Shown here: one piece after another, positions 36,123 through 43,927 of the stretch
Numbering within the stretch: the stretch's first letter is position 1
Layout: each line of letters starts with the position of its first letter
DNA from: Eubacterium sp.
GTDB taxonomy: Bacteria; Bacillota; Clostridia; Lachnospirales; Lachnospiraceae
Length of the DNA stretch: 64,000 bases
Direction of reading: 5' to 3'
Assembly (NCBI GenBank): GCA_017406925.1
Contig: JAFQXO010000011.1
Location: 124,001-188,000, forward strand
Translations under genes and position numbers: made by a program
Notes under the pieces: generated by a model
Database searches by the model: none
What the model saw: the letters and a program-made list of their open reading frames with translations, nothing else
What the model was told of the DNA's origin: nothing

Positions 36123-37004
36123 CTAATCCACAAAGTCCGTCAAGTAAAGTTGTGATGTAAGATTTGCTTTTTCTATAGTCTCAAAAGCCTTTGTGGCATC
36201 ATCAATTTTTTCGAACAATCCGAACACCGTAGGGCCACTTCCTGTCATCATCGCACCGAACGCTCCCTCGTCTTTCATAATGTTTTTTATCTGAGTTATG
36301 ACTTCGTAATCTGGTTCGGTTACCAGTTCTAAAACATTGCAAAGTTCCTTGCCGATGGCATCATAATCTTCATTTGCTAACGCTTTGATTAGCGCCTCGG
36401 TGTCTGGGTGTCTTTCAACTGGCGTTGTGTCTATTCTGCGATAAACCTCAGCCGTCGAAACCGAGATGTCAGGCTTTGCAATTAGAACATTATCTAGTTT
36501 ACAAGTCGTAAGTGGCGTCAGCACTTCGCCGATACCTTGTGCTCTCGCAGTTCCTCCAAGTATACAGAACGGAACATCCGCTCCTAGTTTCACACCTCGC
36601 TCTTTCAATCCTTCCAAATCTAGCCCGAGGTCAAACATTTCATTTATGCCCTTCAAGGTCGCTGCGCAATCTGCACTTCCACCCGCCATGCCTCCGGCAA
36701 TGGGAATGTTCTTTTCTATATGAATATGAATCATTTCTTCAATGCCAAACTCATCTACCAAAAGTTTCGCTGCACGGTATGCGAGATTGTCTTTCATCGC
36801 TCCGAGATTTCCAGCATTGTCGGTTACGACAATCTGATCTGGAGTTTCTAACTCATCTGAACTAACTGCTTTGATAGTGAGCACATCACAAATACCGACA
36901 GATTGCATAATCATGTCGAGTTCGTGATAGCCATCAGGGCGAGTGCCCAATACGTCCAAAGATAAATTTATTTTTCCGTGTGCGTTAACTTTTATTTCTT
37001 TCAT
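36123..37004 (-). CDS. ispE: 4-diphosphocytidyl-2-C-methyl-D-erythritol kinase
   Basis: GHMP kinase of the MEP isoprenoid pathway, phosphorylating CDP-methylerythritol. AHGKINLSLDVLG (substrate Lys) is at about 6-18, the glycine-rich ATP loop is PIAGGMAGGSAD, and the third motif is GAMMTGSGPTVFG. I take the ATG at 37004 because the family begins there and a terminator stem covers the upstream codons. The ribosome-binding site is weak (AAAGA). Confidence 0.92.
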   Translation of the reverse strand: MKEIKVNAHGKINLSLDVLGTRPDGYHELDMIMQSVGICDVLTIKAVSSDELETPDQIVVTDNAGNLGAMKDNLAYRAAKLLVDEFGIEEMIHIHIEKNIPIAGGMAGGSADCAATLKGINEMFDLGLDLEGLKERGVKLGADVPFCILGGTARAQGIGEVLTPLTTCKLDNVLIAKPDISVSTAEVYRRIDTTPVERHPDTEALIKALANEDYDAIGKELCNVLELVTEPDYEVITQIKNIMKDEGAFGAMMTGSGPTVFGLFEKIDDATKAFETIEKANLTSQLYLTDFVD

Positions 37005-37014
37005 ATCTTTAAAT

Positions 37015-37048
37015 AAAAAACACCATAATGTAGCCATTATGGTGTTTT
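37015..37048 (-). terminator. Terminator after the phosphoglucomutase gene
   Basis: AACACCATAATG/CATTATGGTGTT stem with a 4-base loop; six T follow on the minus strand. It lies within 4 bases of the pgm stop and just ahead of ispE. Confidence 0.85.
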
Positions 37049-37050
37049 AA

Positions 37051-38784
37051 CTATTTCATCATTGAGTGAACCATATCTACTGTGGACTTTCCAAGTTCCT
37101 TAATCTTTTCTTCGCCGTCTGCAAAACTATTGCCGCGAATGCCATAGTAGAATTTCAACTTAGGTTCAGTACCCGAAGGTCTGATGGCTACCCAAGCGCC
37201 GCCTTCTAGTTCATAATAAAGCACGTTCGACTCTGGAAGTCCTGTATGACTCATCTTACCAGTGACCATATCTCGAATAGTGTTCATCTGGTAATCTCTA
37301 GTCTTTAACACTTTGTATCCACCGATTTCTGTAGGGACATTGTGACGAAGATTATCAATAGTACTTGCAATCTTCTCGACACCTTCCTTACCTTTAAGTT
37401 CGATAGACTCAGTGCCATCTTTCCAATATCCATAGCGCTCATACATTTCTTTGAGTTTGTCCCAAAGAGACATACCCTGTGTCTTGCAGTATGCAACTGC
37501 CTCACAGAGTGCCATCGATGCCACAACTGCATCCTTGTCTCTAGCGTGTGTGCCCACAAGACAACCATAACTCTCTTCGAAACCGAAGCAGAAATGTCCT
37601 TTGCCAGTGTCTTCCATACGCTTAATCTGCTGTCCAATATATTTAAAGCCTGTCAGGCATTCTACGAGTTTCACTCCATAGAAACCTGCAATGTCATTTG
37701 CCATATTAGTTGAAACTATAGTTTTGATGAACTCTCCATCATCAGGAAGTGTTCCGGCAATCTTCATCTGACTGAGCTCGTACTCTGCGAGCAAGCAACC
37801 AGACATATTGCCCGTGAGGGCATGATACTTACCTGGCTTGCGACCTTTCAAATAAACGCCAAGTCTATCAGCGTCCGGATCAGTGGCAAGCAAAATGTCA
37901 GCTCCCACTTCTCTTCCGAGTTTCACTGCAAGTTCAAAAGCCTGAGGTGTCTCAGGATTAGGATATGGGCAAGTAGGGAAATCTCCATCAGGCAACTCCT
38001 GCTCTGGAACCACATGTACATTCTCGAAACCGAGTTCCTTCAAGATTCTTCTGACAGATTTATTTCCAGCACCGTGAAGTGGTGTGTACACAATGTGTAT
38101 ATCCTTCTGAGCTCTCTCGATAGAATCCGGATTCTTTACGAGTTTCTTGAGTTCCTCCATATATCTAGCATCGATATCCTCACCAATTTGAACATAGAGT
38201 CCCTTTTCGATAGCCTCTTCTTTATCCATTGTCTTGGCATCTGTGATGCCAACTTTATTAACGGCATCCATGATTCCTTCATCGTGAGGTGGTGTAATCT
38301 GTGCACCGTCCTCCCAGTAAACTTTGTAGCCGTTGTACTCTGAAGGGTTGTGAGATGCTGTCACATTGATACCTGAAATACATCCGAGCTCTCTAACTGC
38401 AAATGAGAGTTCCGGTGTAGGACGAAGTTCGTCAAACACATACGCCTTGATACCGTTGGCATTCAAACAAAGCGCTGCTGCGTCCGCAAACTCAGGTGAC
38501 ATATGGCGTGAATCATAAGCGATAGCTACGCCCTTCTTCTGTCCCTTCATCTTTATAATATAATCAGCCAAGCCCTGTGTAGCCTTGCGAACAGTGTAGA
38601 AGTTCATGCGATTAGTACCCGCACCAATAACACCGCGAAGTCCTGCAGTTCCGAAAGCTAATTCTTTATAAAATCGATCTTCAATCTCTTTTTCGTCGTT
38701 CTCAATGGCCTTCAATTCCGCTTTTGTCTCGTCATCAAAGTATGGATTTTCTAACCATTCATTATAAATACTTTTATAATCCAT
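37051..38784 (-). CDS. pgcA: Alpha-D-phosphohexomutase (phosphoglucomutase/phosphomannomutase, PgcA type)
   Basis: 577 aa, the usual size for PgcA-type enzymes. The phosphoserine loop is TASHNPSEYNGYK (about 142-154), the metal loop DPDADRLGV (about 304-312), the sugar loop GFEESYG and the phosphate-binding loop RPSGTEPK near the C-terminus. It interconverts glucose 1- and 6-phosphate, so it would feed the product of the GH94/GH161 phosphorylases into glycolysis. GGGAGG precedes the ATG. It has its own promoter (38816-38844) and terminator. Confidence 0.92.
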   Translation of the reverse strand: MDYKSIYNEWLENPYFDDETKAELKAIENDEKEIEDRFYKELAFGTAGLRGVIGAGTNRMNFYTVRKATQGLADYIIKMKGQKKGVAIAYDSRHMSPEFADAAALCLNANGIKAYVFDELRPTPELSFAVRELGCISGINVTASHNPSEYNGYKVYWEDGAQITPPHDEGIMDAVNKVGITDAKTMDKEEAIEKGLYVQIGEDIDARYMEELKKLVKNPDSIERAQKDIHIVYTPLHGAGNKSVRRILKELGFENVHVVPEQELPDGDFPTCPYPNPETPQAFELAVKLGREVGADILLATDPDADRLGVYLKGRKPGKYHALTGNMSGCLLAEYELSQMKIAGTLPDDGEFIKTIVSTNMANDIAGFYGVKLVECLTGFKYIGQQIKRMEDTGKGHFCFGFEESYGCLVGTHARDKDAVVASMALCEAVAYCKTQGMSLWDKLKEMYERYGYWKDGTESIELKGKEGVEKIASTIDNLRHNVPTEIGGYKVLKTRDYQMNTIRDMVTGKMSHTGLPESNVLYYELEGGAWVAIRPSGTEPKLKFYYGIRGNSFADGEEKIKELGKSTVDMVHSMMK

Positions 38785-38815
38785 GCTGCCTCCCTCGATT
38801 TCTCCCTAGTTGCAT

Positions 38816-38844
38816 ATTATAATACAAAACCGTCTATTTTTAAA
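38816..38844 (-). promoter_or_regulatory. Promoter of the phosphoglucomutase gene
   Basis: TTTAAA (38839-38844), 17 bases, perfect TATAAT (38816-38821), minus strand. A TTTAGC/GCTAAA hairpin lies just upstream (about 38872-38888) and may end the preceding transcript. Confidence 0.65.
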
Positions 38845-38921
38845 CAGATTTGGGCTGGTTTTTCTTCATTTTTTAGCAGGTGGCTAAATTTTATTATAAG
38901 CCCAATAATCTTGCGATTGAT

Positions 38922-41732
38922 TTACATAAGTTTCTTTGCTTCAGCTACCAAAATATCGTGCTTATTCATCTCTGGTTCTGTCAAAACTATATCTAATAGG
39001 GCTTCCAATATCTCGCCTATCTTCTCACCTTTTTCACATCCTAGATTTATCAAATCCTTGCCCGTTATTTCTAGTTCACCGATAGTCGTCGCTATACCAT
39101 TTTCTTTAATAATCTCGTACTGCTCTTTCTCATACTCAAAAGATTCCATGCTCTTTTCTTTTGCAAAGTCGCTCTTTCCAGCATAGTCAGCCTCCACCAA
39201 TTTCAAATAGTCATCGTAGTATTCTTTTCCTATAGCGTGCACACTCCGACGCACTGCTTCTGGCGTCTTATTTTTTGCCGTAGGCCTGTCGTCATGATGC
39301 AATACCAAAACTTGCACCGCGCGAATCGTCTTGTTGTCCATCTTAAGTCGCTTCATAATCTTTCTGGCCATCTCGCTTCCCTCTTTGGCATGACCAATGA
39401 AATGGTCTTTCCCCTCTTCTGTGTATGCAACGACTGGCTTTGCAATATCATGCAATAGTGCCGACCATCTTAATACTTTCGTTGGCTCCACATTTTGCAT
39501 TACGATAATCGTATGCTCGCCGACACTGTATTCGTGGTACTTCGTTTTCTGATCTTGCTCCATCATCGCATCGAACTCAGGAATTACAACTTTTGTAATT
39601 CCTAGTTCATAGGCTGTCTTCAAATCTTCAGGATGCTTCGACATTATCGTCTTTTCAAGTTCCACTTGTATACGTTCAGCACTAATATTGGCGAGTGTAC
39701 TCGCCAATTCCTTCATTGCCGTTTTCGTTTTCGCTTCTATCTTGAAACCTAGCTGAGCTGAGAATCTGATGGCACGCAAAATACGAAGCGCATCTTCTTG
39801 GAAACGATTTCTCGCATCACCGACACACTTTATTTCCTTTTTCTCTAGGTCATTCATTCCTCCGAACGCGTCAACTAAACCGACTTGTGGATTGTAAGCC
39901 ATAGCATTGATCGTAAGATCACGCCTCTTCAAATCCTCCAACAAATCGGATGTAAACTCCACAGACTCCGGATGGCGGCTGTCCTTGTACTCACCCTCGA
40001 TACGATAGGTGGTAATCTCGTAGCCTTTGCCCTTGTAGCGCACAGTCACTGTTCCGTGCTGAAGACCGGTATCGAAAGTGCGATGGAATATGCGTTTCAC
40101 ATCCTCAGGCAATGCCGATGTGGTGATATCCCAATCATCTGGTTCACGATTTAGTATTGCATCACGCACACAGCCACCGACAGCGAAAGCCTCGAATCCC
40201 TCTTTCTCTAAAATGCGGATAATCGATGCCACGCTTTTCGGAATCTTAATATGAATTTCTGGGTTTGCATTGTATGTGCTCATATCTGTTTGCTCTTTCG
40301 CTTCCTTGAACTCTTTCTCAATCTTCTTTAGTGCTTTGTCGAAATCATCTATCTCGACAGCTGAATAATTAATTATAAACTGATGTCGATATTTCTCTTT
40401 TCTATTGTAGCAGCAATCCGCTACAGTTTTTATCTTAACTCCATCTTGTGCCAATCTTTTTACAAAACTCTCATCATCTATCTTATTCTTGACCTTCACT
40501 ATAAAGTGCAGTCCAGAGTTGTTCTCGATGATATCTATGTCTTTGTATGTTGGCGAAGCCAAAATGCTGTCGATAATCGCCTGCCGATGTTTCCTATAAA
40601 AATTACGCATGCGATTTATGTGCCTTCCGTAAAATCCCTCTTCGATGAAAGTCGCTAACGTATACTGTTCGAATGTCGAGACTGTACTCGAGTAAAAACT
40701 TAAGTTTTTTCTGAATTCCTTCATCAGCTCATCCGGCAAAATCATATACGCAATTCGAATCGACGGCGAGAGCGTCTTCGTGAAGGTGTTCATATATATG
40801 ACCCTTTCAGGGTCAATGCTTGCGATGGTTGGAATTGGTCGGCCGGAGAATCGTAATTCACTGTCATAGTCATCTTCGATGATATAGCTGCCAGTCTCGT
40901 TAGCCCAATTGATCAGTTTGTGTCTTCTGCTCGCCGGCATTACCGCCCCAGTCGGAAACTGATGCGATGGAGAAATATGTACAGCCGATGCTCCGCTATT
41001 TTCTAATCTATCAACTTCCATTCCATCTTCGTCTACAGGAATGTGCAGACATTTAATGCCATTGCTCTCATAAATCTGAGTTACTTTCGTATGCCCTGGA
41101 TCCTCCACGGCAATCATCTTGCTATGCCCTAATAGTTGCACTACTAAACCATAAAGGTACTCCATACCTGCGCCGATAATTATATTATCAGGGTTAACTT
41201 CCATTCCTCGATACTGCAGCAAGTGCTGTGAAATAGCTTCCCTTAGTCTCTCAACTCCCATATGGTCTGGACTCTCCAAGAAGTCACTCTCGTTGTCTGC
41301 AATACTTCTTCGCATAACTTTCGCCCAAGTGTTAAATGGGAAGTTATCTTTGAATATATGGTTTGATGAAAAATCGATAATATCTTTTTGGGAATCTCTA
41401 TCTGATTCATTCTTTTTTGCTGAAACACCACTAGAATTTGAAACAGCCCTTTTCTTATGATTTCCGACTATCTCATCACTCGCCTTATGTTCCACCTCTT
41501 CTACATAGTATCCCTTTTTCTCTTCAGCGCGAACATACCCCTCAACTAAAAGTTGTTCATAAGCATTCTGAACAGTGACTACACTCACATTGTGGTTTGT
41601 AGCCATCTCCCTTTTTGAAGGTAGTTTCTCGCCTGATGATAATTCACCCGATAAGATATCGTTTTTTATGCAATTATACAGATATTCATAGAGAGGCGTT
41701 GTTCCTCTTCTACTTAAATCGTATGTTCTCAT
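38922..41732 (-). CDS. Fusion: MocR/PdxR-type regulator + CCA-adding tRNA nucleotidyltransferase, 936 aa
   Basis: One uninterrupted reading frame encodes two normally separate proteins. Residues 1-80 are a GntR-type winged helix (SGEKLPSKREMATNHNVS). Residues about 115-480 are an aminotransferase-fold domain with DDYDSELRFSG and the PLP lysine in NTFTKTLSPSIR (about 318); together this is a MocR/PdxR regulator. Residues about 489-936 are a complete class II CCA-adding enzyme: GGCVRD (about 517), DDWDIT, RRDLTINAMAYN, RFQEDALRILRAIRF and an HD domain (ALLHDIAK). The seam (AKEQTDMSTYNANPEIHIKIPKS) contains an internal ATG at 40283 with only a weak AAAGAG upstream. The gene diverges from pdxK, the expected target of a PdxR-type regulator. 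No clear ribosome-binding site precedes the first ATG. Confidence 0.88.
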   Translation of the reverse strand: MRTYDLSRRGTTPLYEYLYNCIKNDILSGELSSGEKLPSKREMATNHNVSVVTVQNAYEQLLVEGYVRAEEKKGYYVEEVEHKASDEIVGNHKKRAVSNSSGVSAKKNESDRDSQKDIIDFSSNHIFKDNFPFNTWAKVMRRSIADNESDFLESPDHMGVERLREAISQHLLQYRGMEVNPDNIIIGAGMEYLYGLVVQLLGHSKMIAVEDPGHTKVTQIYESNGIKCLHIPVDEDGMEVDRLENSGASAVHISPSHQFPTGAVMPASRRHKLINWANETGSYIIEDDYDSELRFSGRPIPTIASIDPERVIYMNTFTKTLSPSIRIAYMILPDELMKEFRKNLSFYSSTVSTFEQYTLATFIEEGFYGRHINRMRNFYRKHRQAIIDSILASPTYKDIDIIENNSGLHFIVKVKNKIDDESFVKRLAQDGVKIKTVADCCYNRKEKYRHQFIINYSAVEIDDFDKALKKIEKEFKEAKEQTDMSTYNANPEIHIKIPKSVASIIRILEKEGFEAFAVGGCVRDAILNREPDDWDITTSALPEDVKRIFHRTFDTGLQHGTVTVRYKGKGYEITTYRIEGEYKDSRHPESVEFTSDLLEDLKRRDLTINAMAYNPQVGLVDAFGGMNDLEKKEIKCVGDARNRFQEDALRILRAIRFSAQLGFKIEAKTKTAMKELASTLANISAERIQVELEKTIMSKHPEDLKTAYELGITKVVIPEFDAMMEQDQKTKYHEYSVGEHTIIVMQNVEPTKVLRWSALLHDIAKPVVAYTEEGKDHFIGHAKEGSEMARKIMKRLKMDNKTIRAVQVLVLHHDDRPTAKNKTPEAVRRSVHAIGKEYYDDYLKLVEADYAGKSDFAKEKSMESFEYEKEQYEIIKENGIATTIGELEITGKDLINLGCEKGEKIGEILEALLDIVLTEPEMNKHDILVAEAKKLM

Positions 41733-41845
41733 CTGGTATTATTATTTTTTCCTTTTTTGGTACTTTTAATAATACCACAAAAGTATTAGAATTTATACAA
41801 ATTTTTATTATTGCCAAGGGCAACCGAGGCAGAATGGAGTATATT
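41733..41845. promoter_or_regulatory. Divergent promoter/operator region between MocR-CCA fusion and pdxK
   Basis: Two overlapping inverted repeats are present: GGTATTATTA (41735-41744) with TAATAATACC (41767-41776), and TACTTTT (41761-41767) with AAAAGTA (41779-41785). MocR/PdxR regulators bind repeats in such divergent regions, so these are candidate operators. Confidence 0.5.
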
Positions 41846-42685
41846 ATGAAAAGATTAATGACTATTCAAGACATTTCATGTATAGGAAAGTGCTCACTTA
41901 CTGTAGCTCTTCCTATCATCTCAGCGACGGGTGTGGAGTGTGCAATTGTGCCAACCGCAGTTCTCTCGACTCACACTCAGTTTAGCAATTTCACTTTCCG
42001 TGATTTGACAGACGATATGGAACCTATTAAAAAGCACTGGAAGGATGAGGAGTTCAAGTTCGATGCTATCTACACTGGTTATCTCGGTTCTGAGCGCCAG
42101 ATTCAAATCGTAGCTGACTACTTTGATACTTTCGCATCTGCAGACACTTTCAAGATTGTTGATCCAGCGATGGCTGACAACGGACAGTTGTATGCTGGTT
42201 TTGCTGAAGACTTCCCACAGAAGATGGCTACTCTCTGTGAGAAAGCAGATATCATTCTTCCAAATATTTCTGAGGCATCACTTATGCTTGGAGTTCCTTA
42301 CCCTGGCGAAGATGCATCTATTGACGAAGTCAAGGACCTACTCTTGAAGCTTGCTGAGTTCGGTTCGAAGACTGTTGTCATCACAGGTGTTGAACTTCCT
42401 GATGGTAAGTTTGGATTTATGGGATACGATACTGAGACAAAAGAATTCTTCAGTTACGGAACTGAGAAGGTTGAATGCAAGTCTCACGGTACAGGTGATG
42501 TGTTCGCAAGTGCATTTGCAGGAGCATTGATGAACGATAAGTCTATCGAGGATGCTCTAAAGGTCGCAGCTGATTACACATGCGCATGTATAAAAGATAC
42601 TTTTGAAGATCCAGACGGTGTAGACTATGGAGTTAACTACGAGTATCAGATTCCTTACTTGATTGACAGAATCAAGAATGCATAA
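41846..42685 (+). CDS. pdxK: Pyridoxal/pyridoxamine kinase
   Basis: 279 aa from the ATG at 41846, which has GGAG 6 bases upstream; upstream in-frame codons overlap the divergent promoter region. It is a ribokinase-fold PdxY/PdxK-type enzyme: TIQDISCIGKCSLTVALPI at the N-terminus, DPAMADNG, and the anion-hole/catalytic block SHGTGDVFASAFAG near residue 215. It phosphorylates B6 vitamers with ATP to supply pyridoxal phosphate. It is divergent from the MocR-type regulator, which fits PLP-responsive control. Confidence 0.88.
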   Translation: MKRLMTIQDISCIGKCSLTVALPIISATGVECAIVPTAVLSTHTQFSNFTFRDLTDDMEPIKKHWKDEEFKFDAIYTGYLGSERQIQIVADYFDTFASADTFKIVDPAMADNGQLYAGFAEDFPQKMATLCEKADIILPNISEASLMLGVPYPGEDASIDEVKDLLLKLAEFGSKTVVITGVELPDGKFGFMGYDTETKEFFSYGTEKVECKSHGTGDVFASAFAGALMNDKSIEDALKVAADYTCACIKDTFEDPDGVDYGVNYEYQIPYLIDRIKNA

Positions 42686-42722
42686 TCGAGCAAAACATTA
42701 GATTATTACTCAATTAAAAAAT

Positions 42723-42756
42723 AAGCGGTATTCAAAATTTTGAATACCGCTTTTAA
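42723..42756. terminator. Bidirectional terminator between pdxK and metK
   Basis: A 30-base perfect palindrome (AAGCGGTATTCAAAA and its complement) followed by TTTT, with an A-rich flank, between convergent genes ending at 42685 and 42776. Confidence 0.85.
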
Positions 42757-42775
42757 AATACTTTTCTAATGTCTA

Positions 42776-43918
42776 CTAAGCTAACGCACTTTTTAATTCA
42801 TCGACCTTATCTGTCTTCTCCCAAGGAAGATCTAAATCATCTCTTCCGAAATGTCCGTAAGCAGCTGTCTGCTTATAGATAGGTCTTCTCAAATCTAGCA
42901 TCTCGATAATTCCTGCAGGTGTCAGTGAGAATACTTTCTCGACTGCTTCTACTAACTTCTCATCATCCACAGTGCCAGTTCCAAAAGTATCAATCATGAT
43001 AGACGTTGGCTCTGCCACACCTATAGCGTATGAGAGCTGAATCTCACACTTGTCAGCAAGACCGGCTGCGACAATGTTCTTTACCACATATCTTGCAGCG
43101 TAAGCCGCCGAGCGATCAACCTTTGTGCAATCCTTTCCTGAGAAAGCGCCACCACCGTGACGTGCGTAACCACCGTAAGTGTCCACGATAATCTTTCTGC
43201 CTGTCAGACCAGCATCACCGTTAGGGCCACCGATCACGAAACGTCCCGTAGGATTTATGAAAATCTTAGTCTTTTCATCTATCATTTCTGATGGGATGAC
43301 TGCGTCAATAACTTCGCTCTTTATATCCTTGTGAATCTGCTCCTGCTCAACATCTGGATCATGCTGAGTAGAAACTACTATCGCATCGATTCTGGAAGGC
43401 TTTCCATCAGCGTACTCCACTGTAACTTGCGCCTTGCCATCTGGCCTGAGATAAGAAAGTGTTCCATCTTTTCTCACAGCTGCTAGACGTTTAGTCAGTT
43501 TGTGTGCTGTCGCAATAGGATAAGGCATCAACTCTTCAGTCTCATTAGTCGCATAGCCAAACATCATTCCTTGGTCGCCAGCACCATCCTGATCTACGCC
43601 CATAGCAATGTCAGGTGACTGCTCATCGATAGCCACAACTACACCGCAAGTGTCTGCATCGAATCCATACTTTGCACGGTCATAACCGATCTCGCGGATA
43701 GTATCTCTGGCTACTTTTTGTATATCTACATATCCATCCTCAGTGGTGATTTCACCCATAACAAGAACAAGCCCTGTCGTCGTTGAAACTTCACAGGCCA
43801 CTCTCGCATTAGGATCCTGTCGCATAAGTTCATCCAAGATAGCATCTGAAATCTGATCGCAGATTTTATCAGGATGTCCCTCTGTCACTGATTCTGATGT
43901 AAAAAACTTCTTGTTCAT
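42776..43918 (-). CDS. metK: S-adenosylmethionine synthetase
   Basis: 380 aa, slightly shorter than many MetK (about 395). [19 protein letters not shown] is at 8-26, the methionine/ATP loop is [15 protein letters not shown], and the phosphate loop is [19 protein letters not shown]. It makes SAM from methionine and ATP. Its start lies only 9 bases after the stop of the LeuA-AraC fusion gene, so the two are co-transcribed. There is no room for a SAM riboswitch of its own. Confidence 0.95.
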   Translation of the reverse strand: MNKKFFTSESVTEGHPDKICDQISDAILDELMRQDPNARVACEVSTTTGLVLVMGEITTEDGYVDIQKVARDTIREIGYDRAKYGFDADTCGVVVAIDEQSPDIAMGVDQDGAGDQGMMFGYATNETEELMPYPIATAHKLTKRLAAVRKDGTLSYLRPDGKAQVTVEYADGKPSRIDAIVVSTQHDPDVEQEQIHKDIKSEVIDAVIPSEMIDEKTKIFINPTGRFVIGGPNGDAGLTGRKIIVDTYGGYARHGGGAFSGKDCTKVDRSAAYAARYVVKNIVAAGLADKCEIQLSYAIGVAEPTSIMIDTFGTGTVDDEKLVEAVEKVFSLTPAGIIEMLDLRRPIYKQTAAYGHFGRDDLDLPWEKTDKVDELKSALA

Positions 43919-43927
43919 ACTCTCTCC

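Noticed and set aside
42776..43918. SAM riboswitch upstream of metK
   Set aside because: The gap to leuA is 9 bases and no SAM-I, SAM-II or SMK-type core was seen in the leuA leader.
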